DNA of 50,341 bases from Clostridia bacterium (GTDB taxonomy: Bacteria > Bacillota > Clostridia > Oscillospirales > Acutalibacteraceae): assembly GCA_017465465.1 (NCBI GenBank), contig JAFTWE010000046.1, positions 1-50,341 of the forward strand, given 5' to 3'. The translations under genes and the position numbers were made by a program. Under the pieces are notes generated by a model, which did not search any database, had not been told where the DNA came from, and saw only the letters and a program-made list of their open reading frames with translations. Shown here one piece after another: positions 25,350 through 34,164 of the stretch (positions are counted from its first letter, which is position 1; each line of letters starts with the position of its first letter).

Positions 25350-27372
25350 TTTGCACGAAATTCTTGCCCCTGCCGGCTCACCCGATGCACTGAAAGCTGC
25401 TGTGCTTTGCGGTGCAGATGCCGTATATCTCGGCGTTAAGGAGCTCAATGCCAGACGGGGTGCAGAAAATTTTGATTACACCGACCTTGACGAGTCAGTT
25501 AAATTCTGCCATTCAAGAGGAGTTAAGGTGTATCTTACATTAAACACCGTTATTTCTGACGGTGAAATTAAAACTGCATCAAAAATAATTGAGCGCGCCT
25601 GTGCAAGTGGCATAGATGCGCTCATTTTACAGGATTTTGCCGCGGCAGAAATTGCTAAGCGGTGCGCTCCCTCTATGCCCATTCACGCTTCAACTCAGAT
25701 GTCGGTGCAAACCCTTGACGGCATTATAAAGCTTGCGGATATGGGTTTTTCAAGAGCAGTTCTTCCAAGAGAAATGAGCAAAAGCGAAATTGAATTTTTA
25801 TGCAAAAATTCTCCCATTGAGCTTGAAATGTTTATCCACGGCGCACTTTGTATGTGCGTTTCGGGTCAATGCTATATGAGCGCTGTTTTAGGCTCAAGAA
25901 GCGGCAACCGAGGCGCTTGCGCTCAGCCCTGCCGTCTGCCCTTCAGCGCACAGGGAACAGGCAGATTTGACCTGAGCTTAAAGGATTTATCTCTCGCCGA
26001 TTATTTAAAAGAGCTGTGCGATATGGGCATAGCCTCGTTTAAAATCGAGGGCAGAATGAAGCGACCTGAATATGTTGCCGCCGCCGTAACCGCCTGCAAG
26101 CAAGCCGTTAAAGGGGCTGTTGACCCTGAAATCAAGCAGGATTTGCAAAGCATTTTTTCACGCACAGGCTTTACCGACGGCTATTACCAAAGCAAGCTCG
26201 GCAAGGATATGTTCGGCACACGAAGAAAAGAAGATGTGGTTTCTGCCGCACCGATATTGTCCCGACTTGAAACACTTTATCAAAAAGAAGCTCCCCGTTT
26301 CCCTGTTGAATTTTATTTTACCGCCGTAAATAATGAGCCTGTTTCATTAAGTGCAAAATGCGGCGAGCTCTCTGCTTTTTGCAAAAGTGATTTTATTCCC
26401 CGTCAGGCTATTAACAAGCCCCTTGATGAAGCTTCGGTTAAAGAACAGCTTTCAAAAACCGGCGGAACACAGTTTTATGCAAAAAGTATACAATGTGAAA
26501 TCCACAGTGGGCTGAACGTGCCTGTTTCTGTTATCAATAAATTACGAAGAGATGCCTTTGATTCTCTCGAAAGCTCAATGATTCACGGGCAAAACAAGCC
26601 CTTTGAGCAAAGGGAAATTATAATTTCTCCTCATAAATCACAAAAGCCGAAAATTATTTGCAGATTTAAAAACGAAGACTCCGTTCCCGATGATTTAACA
26701 GGTGTGGATGAAATAATTCTTCCCATAAACAGTATCAAAACCCGATTTGACGCTACAGCTCAGTTACCAAGAGGTATTTTCGGAAAAAGCAATGAGCTTT
26801 TAACCAAGCTCACAGAATTAAAGCAAAAAGGTATTGCCAATGCCTTTGCAGGCACTCTTGACGGCATTGAAATTGCAAAAAAAGCAGGTCTTTGTGTAAC
26901 CGCGGGCTACGGCACAAACATTTTTAATTCCGTATCTCTCGAAGGCTATAAAGCCCTCGGCGTCAGCAAAGCCCTCCTTTCCCCCGAGCTTACGGTTAAT
27001 CAGATTAAAGCTTTGGGCGGTGACTTGCCGAGAGGCGTGTTTGCTTACGGCAAGCTCCCTCTTATGCTCACCAGAAACTGCCCTGTTAAAAATGTAAAGT
27101 CCTGCGGTGAATGTAAGCAGACAGGCACTCTTACTGACAGAAAAAACACAGTTTTCACCGTTGACTGCTCAAGCGGAATGAGCGAAATTTTGAACTCCCG
27201 CCCCGTCTATATGGCAGACAGATTAAGTGAAATCAAAAATGCTGACTTTTTGCTTTTATACTTTACCGACGAATCAAAGCAGCAGGCTGAGAATATAATT
27301 AAGCAATATTTAAACGGCGGTAAACCACAGGGTGAATTTACACGAGGACTTCTTTACAGAGGTGTTGAATAA
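25342..27372 (+). CDS. U32 family peptidase-like protein with DUF3656 region
   Basis: The 676-residue protein opens with EILAPAGSPDALKAAV and GADAVYLG, the U32 TIM-barrel start. Cysteines in CMCVSGQCYMS and GACAQPCR (about residues 170-200) are the family's Fe-S cluster ligands. The second half matches the long clostridial form with a DUF3656-like region and a later CGEC pair. Some relatives (RlhA, TrhP) hydroxylate RNA rather than cut protein, so the label peptidase may mislead. It overlaps zapA and abuts the M24 peptidase gene by one base. Confidence 0.92.
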   Translation: MNNLHEILAPAGSPDALKAAVLCGADAVYLGVKELNARRGAENFDYTDLDESVKFCHSRGVKVYLTLNTVISDGEIKTASKIIERACASGIDALILQDFAAAEIAKRCAPSMPIHASTQMSVQTLDGIIKLADMGFSRAVLPREMSKSEIEFLCKNSPIELEMFIHGALCMCVSGQCYMSAVLGSRSGNRGACAQPCRLPFSAQGTGRFDLSLKDLSLADYLKELCDMGIASFKIEGRMKRPEYVAAAVTACKQAVKGAVDPEIKQDLQSIFSRTGFTDGYYQSKLGKDMFGTRRKEDVVSAAPILSRLETLYQKEAPRFPVEFYFTAVNNEPVSLSAKCGELSAFCKSDFIPRQAINKPLDEASVKEQLSKTGGTQFYAKSIQCEIHSGLNVPVSVINKLRRDAFDSLESSMIHGQNKPFEQREIIISPHKSQKPKIICRFKNEDSVPDDLTGVDEIILPINSIKTRFDATAQLPRGIFGKSNELLTKLTELKQKGIANAFAGTLDGIEIAKKAGLCVTAGYGTNIFNSVSLEGYKALGVSKALLSPELTVNQIKALGGDLPRGVFAYGKLPLMLTRNCPVKNVKSCGECKQTGTLTDRKNTVFTVDCSSGMSEILNSRPVYMADRLSEIKNADFLLLYFTDESKQQAENIIKQYLNGGKPQGEFTRGLLYRGVE

Positions 27373-28445
27373 TGATACAAAAACTTCAGAAATCACTTCC
27401 CCGCTCTTGTGACGGTATCCTTATAACAAGCGAAGAAAACCGCCGTTATTTCACAGGCTTTCACGCTTCAAACGGAATGCTTATCGTCACTCATAACAAT
27501 GCGCTGTTTTTAACCGACAGCCGTTATATTGAAGCGGCACAAAACAAAATCACCGCTTGCCCTGTTATGGAAATGAAAAAAATCAAGGAGCAGATGACCG
27601 ATATTTTCAAAGCAACAGGACTTCACAAAAAGCTTTTGCCAAAGCTTCTTGTTGAAAGTGATAAGTTAAAAGTAAGCGACCTTAAATATTTCCGTCAGCT
27701 TTTTAAGCCCGCCGTTCTTTCCACTGTGGGCGGTGACAAAATCATAAACTCCCTTCGTGAAATCAAATCACAGCAGGAGCTAGATTGCATTATAAATGCA
27801 CAGCGCATTGCAGAAAAAGCCTTTGACAATGTACTTAATTTTATTCGCCCCGGGGTGAGCGAAAAGGATATCGCCCTTGAGCTTGATTTTTATATGCTCA
27901 GAAACGGTGCAGAAGCCCTCTCTTTTGAAACCATTGCCGTAAGCGGCAAAAAATCATCTATGCCTCACGGAGTTCCTGACGGAAAGCTCATAAAAAAAGG
28001 CGATTTCATCACTATGGATTTCGGCGCGGTTGTTGACGGCTATCACAGCGATATGACAAGAACCGTTTGCGTTGGTGAGCCGAGCGATAAACAGCGTGAG
28101 ATATATAATATTGTTCTCTCTGCGCAGGCAAATGCCCTTAAAACAATCAAAGCAGGCATCACCGCCAAAGAGGCTGACTCCGCCGCAAGAGATATAATCA
28201 AAAACGCAGGCTACGGCGAATTTTACCGCCACGCAACAGGTCACGGAGTCGGTATTGAAATTCACGAGGGTCCCGTTGTGGCAGGCAACCCCAAAATTGT
28301 TTTAAGAGAAGGCAATGTCGTCACCGTTGAGCCGGGTATTTATATCCCCGACGAATTCGGTGTGAGAATTGAAGACGTGGTTTATGTCACCGCTGACGGT
28401 TGTATAAACCTTACCGATTCACCCAAAAATTTAATAATATGTTAA
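27372..28445 (+). CDS. M24 family aminopeptidase (Xaa-Pro type)
   Basis: The 357-residue protein has the N-terminal creatinase-like domain (residues 1-125) and the pita-bread catalytic domain. The metal ligands are the Asp of ITMDFGAV near 217, the Asp of SDMTRT, the His of HATGHGVG near 287, and the Glu of VTVEPGIYIP and of VRIEDVV. It probably removes N-terminal residues before proline in the cytosol. Its start overlaps the U32 gene stop by one base. Confidence 0.95.
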   Translation: MIQKLQKSLPRSCDGILITSEENRRYFTGFHASNGMLIVTHNNALFLTDSRYIEAAQNKITACPVMEMKKIKEQMTDIFKATGLHKKLLPKLLVESDKLKVSDLKYFRQLFKPAVLSTVGGDKIINSLREIKSQQELDCIINAQRIAEKAFDNVLNFIRPGVSEKDIALELDFYMLRNGAEALSFETIAVSGKKSSMPHGVPDGKLIKKGDFITMDFGAVVDGYHSDMTRTVCVGEPSDKQREIYNIVLSAQANALKTIKAGITAKEADSAARDIIKNAGYGEFYRHATGHGVGIEIHEGPVVAGNPKIVLREGNVVTVEPGIYIPDEFGVRIEDVVYVTADGCINLTDSPKNLIIC

Positions 28446-28460
28446 ATTTCAAATATTTAT

Positions 28461-28489
28461 TTGAATTACTGTATAGTTTATGGTAAAAT
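28461..28489 (+). promoter_or_regulatory. Promoter of the zinc-ribbon/TPR gene pair
   Basis: TTGAAT, 17 bases, TAAAAT with a TGG extension before the -10; AAGGAGG follows 16 bases downstream. Confidence 0.75.
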
Positions 28490-28518
28490 AGTACGAATTC
28501 TTTTAAGGAGGTATTCCT

Positions 28519-30123
28519 TTGGCTGAAGATACAAATAAAAAGCTTGGCTCTCCCGAAAATGAAGAGCCTCAAAAAGATTGGGAATGGGATGCCAAAGCTC
28601 CCGACGCTCCCCTTGAAACCGTTGAGCTTTCACAGCTTGATTTTGCTAAGGCAAATGAAGCTGACAAAGGCGCTGACGAAGAAGATGCTCCCGCCGCTCA
28701 CGAGCCCGGCTGTTGCATTATCTGCGGTGAAAAATTAAGAAAAAGCCCCAGCGAGCTTTATTGTAATGTTTGCCGCGAAAAGTTTTTGAAGGTAAATTAC
28801 GGTGCAAGACACATTATTCTTTCAATCGTGATGATGTTTGTGGCTGTTATCGGCATTGTTGCATTTTCTGCAACAAGTCAGATTGCAAGAAACATTTCAG
28901 AAGCCGACAATCACCTTGAAAACGGACACATCGCAAGAGCCCTTGACAGCTACAATGCGGTTGATTCCACAGTAAGCTCCCTTAACAGCGGCTTCAACGC
29001 TTTTATTCAGGGTATCAGCTCTAACTTTGACACAGTTACCGTTTTTGATTCAGGCATAGCTGCCGACAAAAAGATTGCTGAAATTATGGTTAAGAGTATG
29101 ACCTCTGCTTATGAAGACCGTGAAGCATTTATGGCTCTTGTTGAAAATTCATTCACTCAAAAAGAGCTTAACAGCGAAAAATATGCTCACATAAAAGAGT
29201 GCTACGATTTCTGCAAATCAATGGACACCACCGCAAATGCCATTTACGAAGAGTGGTATGCAATGCTCAATGAGCGCCTTAGTGCATTTGATGAAAACGG
29301 CAAGCTCACCGATGAAAATGCGCCCACCATTGAAGAAATCATTGCTCTTCTCGATAATTATGCCGAGAAGAATCCCGATGCTGAGCCAAGCACCATTGAT
29401 TATTACAAGGTAATGACCGTTTATTACGAATATGCCTCATTCAAGAGCATTGAAGCTTCTGAAATGATGACTCACCTTAACAACGCTTATTCAAAAGCAG
29501 GCAAATTCGGCTACTTCTACAGCGACTATTACCTCAGCTTTGCCTGGGAATGTGAGGATTACGATGCTTTGGTTAAGGTTGCAAATGAAGTGCTTAAGGT
29601 CAACCCCGCAAACGAGGGTGCATATTTCTACCTTACCAAAACCTACAGCCAGCTTGAAGAATGGGACAAGGCATCTGCAATCTGCGAAGATTTGCTTAAA
29701 TACAACCCTGACAGCCTCGATTATTACACTCTTAAGGCAGAGGTTCTCCGCCGCACAGGCGATTACAGCGCCGCAGTTGATATCTGCAAAAAGGGTCTTA
29801 AAATTGGCGAAGATTCAGAGATTTACAGGCAGGAATCTATTGCCTATATGCTCAACGAAGAAAAAGACAAGGCTCTTGAAATTGCAAAGGCCGCTTATGA
29901 ATCTGCTTATGCCGCATCTTACTCAGGCGGAACAATTTCACTCGAAGTTCTTAACACCACAGCTCTCATCAGCTACCTTTGCGATGAAGAGAAAACTCTC
30001 TACAACGAAATCATTGATATGCTCGAAACCGAAGGCTATGAGCTTGAAGATTCAGTTAAGAGTGTAATCAAGGGTGACACCACCTTTGAAGATTTGTTCA
30101 CCACAGGAAAGGGGGATATATAA
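28519..30123 (+). CDS. Zinc-ribbon membrane protein with TPR repeats
   Basis: The 534-residue protein starts at TTG with AAGGAGG seven bases upstream. The first 60 residues are acidic and disordered. A zinc ribbon follows (CIICGE near 66 and CNVCRE near 82), then one membrane segment at about 99-117, and a long helical region with tetratricopeptide-like repeats at about 330-490 (ANEGAYFYLTKTYSQLEEWDKA and similar units). The topology suggests the ribbon is cytosolic and the repeats are outside, acting as a scaffold. Specific function unknown. Its stop is followed directly by the next membrane protein gene. Confidence 0.85.
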   Translation: MAEDTNKKLGSPENEEPQKDWEWDAKAPDAPLETVELSQLDFAKANEADKGADEEDAPAAHEPGCCIICGEKLRKSPSELYCNVCREKFLKVNYGARHIILSIVMMFVAVIGIVAFSATSQIARNISEADNHLENGHIARALDSYNAVDSTVSSLNSGFNAFIQGISSNFDTVTVFDSGIAADKKIAEIMVKSMTSAYEDREAFMALVENSFTQKELNSEKYAHIKECYDFCKSMDTTANAIYEEWYAMLNERLSAFDENGKLTDENAPTIEEIIALLDNYAEKNPDAEPSTIDYYKVMTVYYEYASFKSIEASEMMTHLNNAYSKAGKFGYFYSDYYLSFAWECEDYDALVKVANEVLKVNPANEGAYFYLTKTYSQLEEWDKASAICEDLLKYNPDSLDYYTLKAEVLRRTGDYSAAVDICKKGLKIGEDSEIYRQESIAYMLNEEKDKALEIAKAAYESAYAASYSGGTISLEVLNTTALISYLCDEEKTLYNEIIDMLETEGYELEDSVKSVIKGDTTFEDLFTTGKGDI

Positions 30124-30822
30124 ATGAAAATTCTTTATCTGATTTCTAAATATATCACCCTGCCCGCCACCGTTGTTAAGGGCTTGTGGGAGCATATCAC
30201 CTGCGGAGCACTTAAGGTTCTTGTGGAAGACGGCAGATACCTTCAGGCAAACGAGCTTTGCGGCCATGTTGAGCATGAGCTTACCACCTCAAAGGTAAAA
30301 GCCTTCCTTGTAAGCTTTATTCCCACCGTTATCAACGGATTGCTTGCTTTCTTCCTTGGCGGTGCAGGCTTTATGGGCTTGTTTGTGTTAAGGGTTACAC
30401 CGCCTGAGGCCGCCGAAGGCTCAGCCTCACAGCCCATTGCCTTCTGGCTTTACATTGTTCTGTTTTATCTCGGTGTTTCTTTCTTCTGCAATATGTTCCC
30501 TCTTTTTGAAGATGCAATCAACAACTGGGGACTTCTTTATCAGACAAAGCTTACCGCAGAGCAGAAAGAAGCAAATGAAAAAATCAAAGCTGAAAAGGCT
30601 TATCAGAAAGAAGCAAAGAAGCTTGCAAAGGCTAACGGACAGAAAACCCCCGAAAAGAAAAAGAACGGCGAAGAAAAGAAGCTCGTTAAAGAAACAAGCA
30701 TCTTCACAAAGATTCTTCTTTTCATTCCGTCAGCAATTATGCTTACAGGCTCCTTCCTTGAAAAGCACGGTTTAACATTTATTATCAGCATTATCGTAAC
30801 TGTTCTCGCAATCGTGCTTTAA
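30124..30822 (+). CDS. Hypothetical four-helix membrane protein
   Basis: The 232-residue protein is directly adjacent to the stop of the zinc-ribbon/TPR gene and probably forms a complex with it. Membrane segments lie at about 58-82, 105-130, 190-205 and 212-232. Between the second and third is a highly charged lysine- and glutamate-rich helix of about 45 residues, predicted to be cytosolic. I do not recognise the family. GGGGGATAT at the end of the upstream gene serves as ribosome binding site. Confidence 0.8.
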   Translation: MKILYLISKYITLPATVVKGLWEHITCGALKVLVEDGRYLQANELCGHVEHELTTSKVKAFLVSFIPTVINGLLAFFLGGAGFMGLFVLRVTPPEAAEGSASQPIAFWLYIVLFYLGVSFFCNMFPLFEDAINNWGLLYQTKLTAEQKEANEKIKAEKAYQKEAKKLAKANGQKTPEKKKNGEEKKLVKETSIFTKILLFIPSAIMLTGSFLEKHGLTFIISIIVTVLAIVL

Positions 30823-30834
30823 TAAGCAAAGCTT

Positions 30835-30870
30835 AAGCTCCGTTTGAGTTGTTCAAACGGAGCTTTTTGT
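30835..30870. terminator. Bidirectional terminator before metY
   Basis: A 13-bp perfect stem, AAGCTCCGTTTGA with TCAAACGGAGCTT around GTTGT, is followed by TTTGT; it lies between convergent gene ends. Confidence 0.88.
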
Positions 30871-30879
30871 ATGCAACAA

Positions 30880-32163
30880 TTATTTCTGTGAATTTTCAAG
30901 TGCCTGCTTGATATCCTCAAGGATATCATCAATATGCTCAATGCCAACTGAAAGGCGGATAAGGTCTGACTTAACTCCGCACTCTTCAAGCTGAGCGTCG
31001 GTAAGCTGGCGGTGAGTTGTGCTTGCAGGGTGCAATGCGCAGGTGCGGCAGTCTGCAACATGAGTTACAACCGAGGCCAATTTAAGGCTGTCGAGGAACT
31101 TTGTTGCGGCTTCTCTTCCGCCCTTAACGCCAAATGAAATTACACCGCTTGTGCCGTTTGGCATATATTTCTTTGCAACATCATACTGAGCGTCGCCCTC
31201 AAGACCGGGATATTTAACCCAAGAAACATTTTCGTTATCTTTGAGCATTCTGGCAACTGCAAGTGCGTTTTCGCAATGTCTTTCAACTCTGAGAGGAAGT
31301 GTTTCAAGGCCGAGATTTAAAAGGAATGAGTTCTGCGGAGCAGGAATTGAGCCTAAATCTCTCATTAACTGAACAACAGCCTTTGTGATATATGCGCCCT
31401 TGCCGAAGCGCTCAGTGTAAGTGATGCCGTGGTAGCTGTCATCAGGGGTGGTAAGTCCGGGGAACTTATCATTCTGAGTCCAGTCAAAATTACCGCTGTC
31501 AACAATAACTCCGCCAACCTGTGTTGCGTGACCGTCCATATATTTGGTTGTTGAATGTGTAACAATATCTGCGCCAAATTCAAAAGGACGGCAGTTAACG
31601 GGAGTGGGGAATGTGTTGTCCACAATAAGAGGAACGCCGTGAGCGTGGGCAACACGAGCAAAAAGCTCAATATCAAGCACCTCAAGAGATGGGTTTGAAA
31701 GAGTTTCTGCAAAAACAAGCTTTGTGTTTTCTTTAAATGCGGCGTTAAGCTCTTCTTCTGTAGCGTGAGGGCTTACAAATGTAAAATCAATACCAAGCTT
31801 TTTCATTGTTACTGAAAAAAGGTTGAATGTTCCGCCGTAAATAGCCGCAGAAGAAACAACATGGTCACCTGCTGAGCAGATGTTAAAAACTGAATAAAAG
31901 CTTGCGGCCTGACCTGATGAAGTGAGCACAGCGGCAACACCGCCCTCAAGAGCGGCAATTTTAGCGGCAACTGCATCGTTGGTGGGGTTCTGAAGTCTTG
32001 TGTAGAAATAGCCTGAAGCCTCAAGGTCAAAGAGCTTGCCCATTTCTTCGCTGGAATCATATTTATATGTGGTGCTCTGATAAATAGGAAGCACTCTGGG
32101 TTCACCATTTTTTGGAGTATAGCCTGCGTGAAGGCAGTTTGTGTTTATACGGTATTTGCTCAT
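30880..32163 (-). CDS. metY: O-acetylhomoserine sulfhydrylase
   Basis: This PLP enzyme makes homocysteine from O-acetylhomoserine and sulfide, or methionine with methanethiol. The 427-residue length is typical of MetY, longer than MetB/MetC. The opening NTNCLHAGY, the SSGQAA motif near residue 80, and the PLP lysine in THSTTKYMDGH near 210 are diagnostic. It follows the apgM-like gene by two bases on the same transcript. No SAM riboswitch or T-box fits in front of the pair, since the leader is only about 40 bases. Confidence 0.95.
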   Translation of the reverse strand: MSKYRINTNCLHAGYTPKNGEPRVLPIYQSTTYKYDSSEEMGKLFDLEASGYFYTRLQNPTNDAVAAKIAALEGGVAAVLTSSGQAASFYSVFNICSAGDHVVSSAAIYGGTFNLFSVTMKKLGIDFTFVSPHATEEELNAAFKENTKLVFAETLSNPSLEVLDIELFARVAHAHGVPLIVDNTFPTPVNCRPFEFGADIVTHSTTKYMDGHATQVGGVIVDSGNFDWTQNDKFPGLTTPDDSYHGITYTERFGKGAYITKAVVQLMRDLGSIPAPQNSFLLNLGLETLPLRVERHCENALAVARMLKDNENVSWVKYPGLEGDAQYDVAKKYMPNGTSGVISFGVKGGREAATKFLDSLKLASVVTHVADCRTCALHPASTTHRQLTDAQLEECGVKSDLIRLSVGIEHIDDILEDIKQALENSQK

Positions 32164-32165
32164 TT

Positions 32166-33383
32166 TTATATCTCCTTAATAAATTTATTCATAAGCTCGT
32201 AGCCTGCATCAATATAAACGCCTGTGTTTTTAGCGGTTTCTTCATTGATTGAAGTAACACCGCTGTCTTTTTCTTTAGATTTATGATAAATCATATAAGG
32301 CACAGGGTCAGATGCGTGGGTTTTGGTGCTCAACGGTGTGGGGTGGTCGGGAAGAATCATAATTTTATAATCTTCACCGATTTCCTCAAGTCCCTTTAAA
32401 ATAATAGGAAGAACGCGTGAGTCAATATATTCAATAGACTTAACCTTATTTTCAGGCTCAAAGCGGTGGCCGCATTCATCGGGAGCTTCAAGGTGAACAT
32501 AAGCAAAGTCGCAATCGCTCTTAAGCGCCGCAACAGCCGCCTCGGCCTTGCCTTCAAAGTTTGTGTCTATGTAGCCTGTTGCGCCTTCAACATCAGGGGT
32601 GAGCATATCTGCCGCCTGACCGATGCCCTTAAGTAAGTCAACAGCAGAAATAACGGTACCTTTAACCCCGTAAAGCTCTTCAAAGGGAGTGAGCATAGGC
32701 TTTGTTCCCTCGCCCCAGAACCAAACCGAATTTGCAGGGCGCTTACCCTTTGCAACGCGTGATTTGTTAACAGGATGGTCTTTGAGAACATCGTAGCTCT
32801 TTTTCATTATGTCAATGAGCTTCTGTGCATTTTCACTTTTTGAAAGGTAAGGGCCAACCACCTTGTCAGAAATATCGTGAGGGGGTGTCATTGTGCCCAA
32901 ATCTGTTGTTCCCTTGTGGTGGATAAGGCAATGACGGTAGCTGACACCGCTGTAAAAATCAAACTCTCCGCCGCCGAAAACAGACTGAACTGTTTCAATA
33001 ATCTGAGCGGCTTCTTCGCTTGAAATGTCACCTGCAGAATAGTCAACCATTGTTTTGTTGTCATAATTTTCTTCGTCAGAAACCGTAACAAGATTGCAAC
33101 GAAGAGCAATGTCATCATCAGCCATTTTAACGCCAATGCTGATAGCCTCCAGTGGTGAACGGCCCGTGTAATATATCTTGGGGTCATATCCCATAACGGT
33201 GAGATTGCCGATTTCACTGCCGGGCTTCAAGCCCTCACCGATTGTGCGGACAAGACCCACCTCACCCTTTGATGCCATACGGTCAAAAATCGGCTTGTTT
33301 GCCACCATCATAGGGGTTTTACCGCCGAGGACATCAATGGGATAATCTGCCATTCCGTCATATAAAACTACTACGTATTTCAT
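32166..33383 (-). CDS. apgM: ApgM-like alkaline-phosphatase-superfamily enzyme, possible homoserine kinase
   Basis: The 405-residue protein matches cofactor-independent phosphoglycerate mutases of the archaeal type (COG3635). Visible motifs are LYDGMADYP (first metal Asp), TGRSPLEAIS, HLEAPDECGHR near residue 295, and LPDHPTPLSTKTH near 345. In clostridia and Desulfovibrio this family has been proposed as an alternative homoserine kinase because it clusters with threonine and methionine genes; here it is in an operon with metY, and thrC is in the same window without thrB. I therefore favour phosphorylation of homoserine over glycolysis. Confidence 0.85.
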   Translation of the reverse strand: MKYVVVLYDGMADYPIDVLGGKTPMMVANKPIFDRMASKGEVGLVRTIGEGLKPGSEIGNLTVMGYDPKIYYTGRSPLEAISIGVKMADDDIALRCNLVTVSDEENYDNKTMVDYSAGDISSEEAAQIIETVQSVFGGGEFDFYSGVSYRHCLIHHKGTTDLGTMTPPHDISDKVVGPYLSKSENAQKLIDIMKKSYDVLKDHPVNKSRVAKGKRPANSVWFWGEGTKPMLTPFEELYGVKGTVISAVDLLKGIGQAADMLTPDVEGATGYIDTNFEGKAEAAVAALKSDCDFAYVHLEAPDECGHRFEPENKVKSIEYIDSRVLPIILKGLEEIGEDYKIMILPDHPTPLSTKTHASDPVPYMIYHKSKEKDSGVTSINEETAKNTGVYIDAGYELMNKFIKEI

Positions 33384-33424
33384 TGTTTCGCCTCCGTAGA
33401 TAAAATCAAAAAATATTTCATTTT

Positions 33425-33453
33425 ATTTTATCACGAACAATTAGAAATTTCAA
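33425..33453 (-). promoter_or_regulatory. apgM-metY promoter
   Basis: On the minus strand TTGAAA, 17 bases, TAAAAT. The leader is short. Confidence 0.75.
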
Positions 33454-33468
33454 CACCATAAATCACTA

Positions 33469-33497
33469 TTGAAAAAAATCTCATAATATGGTATCAT
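33469..33497 (+). promoter_or_regulatory. DUF805 gene promoter
   Basis: TTGAAA, 17 bases, TATCAT with an extended TGG before the -10. It is back to back with the apgM promoter. Confidence 0.75.
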
Positions 33498-33527
33498 TTC
33501 CCTTGTTGAAGCGTTGGGGGTGACGGT

Positions 33528-33905
33528 ATGATAAAAGCTTATTTTGAGATGTTTGAACGAGACAGAGAATTCTCTACCCGACAGACAAAAGAAGATTTTT
33601 GGCGCAGTGCCTGCATAGATATTATTATCTGGTCGGCGCTTGCAATTCTCGCCATTATTTTTAAAGATATTATAATATTCTGGGGTGCAGTGGCCATACT
33701 TTATTTGCTGGTAACCTTTTCCGCGCGCCTTGCCCTGTGGTTCAGAAGAATGCACGACACAGGCATAAGAGGAACATTTTCATTGGCAATTCTCATTCCC
33801 GTTCTCGGTGTGCTTGCGCTGCTTTTTATTTTTATGTCAGATTCTCAGCCTAAAAATAATGTTTACGGAGAATATGTGAAGCCTCCGAAGAAAAAGAAAA
33901 AATAA
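33528..33905 (+). CDS. DUF805 family membrane protein
   Basis: The 125-residue protein has the DUF805 pattern: an aromatic N-terminal helix with REDF/KEDFWR, three membrane segments (about 28-44, 48-66 and 82-100), and the conserved R-x-H-D-x-G (RMHDTGIRG) in the loop. The C-terminus is a run of lysines. GGGGGTGA precedes the ATG. Function of the family is unknown. It ends one base before the tRNA gene. Confidence 0.88.
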   Translation: MIKAYFEMFERDREFSTRQTKEDFWRSACIDIIIWSALAILAIIFKDIIIFWGAVAILYLLVTFSARLALWFRRMHDTGIRGTFSLAILIPVLGVLALLFIFMSDSQPKNNVYGEYVKPPKKKKK

Positions 33906-33906
33906 T

Positions 33907-33983
33907 CCGCCCGTAGCACAGTTGGATAGTGCGTCAGACTCCGATTCTGAAGGCCGGGGGTTCAAATCCCTTCGGGCGGGCCA
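33907..33983 (+). tRNA. tRNA-Arg (anticodon CCG), CCA encoded
   Basis: The 77-base cloverleaf is complete: acceptor CCGCCCG with CGGGCGG, D stem GCAC/GTGC, anticodon stem TCAGA/TCTGA with loop CTCCGAT, T arm GGGGG-TTCAAAT-CCCTT, discriminator G and encoded CCA. The anticodon CCG reads the arginine codon CGG. A terminator hairpin follows ten bases later. It marks the border between the housekeeping block and the accessory region. Confidence 0.96.
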
Positions 33984-33992
33984 AACCTAAAT

Positions 33993-34040
33993 AATCCGAA
34001 CACTTTCGCCATTATCGGTGAAGCGTTCGGATTTGTTGTT
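33993..34040 (+). terminator. Terminator of the tRNA-Arg transcript
   Basis: AATCCGAAC and GTTCGGATT pair perfectly, with a shorter inner stem, and are followed by TGTTGTTTATTT. Confidence 0.75.
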
Positions 34041-34131
34041 TATTTCTGACATCCCTTTTCTAAAACTAAGCTCACGGATTTTGGGTGCAATTTACTTATC
34101 AATGGTATGAGATGATTTTTTATAATAAAGA

Positions 34132-34164
34132 AATAGTGCAGTAGTGAAAAACTACTGCACTATT
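34132..34164 (-). terminator. Terminator overlapping the 3' end of the LuxR-type gene
   Basis: A 14-bp perfect stem (34132-34145 with 34151-34164) has a five-base loop; on the minus strand TCTTTATTATAAAA follows. The LuxR-type gene's TAG stop lies within the stem. Confidence 0.8.

Noticed and set aside
33518..33530. GGGTGACGGTA before the DUF805 gene, matching the terminal repeat of copy 2
   Set aside because: No partner arm or core is nearby. The match is short and doubles as a ribosome binding site, so chance is likely.
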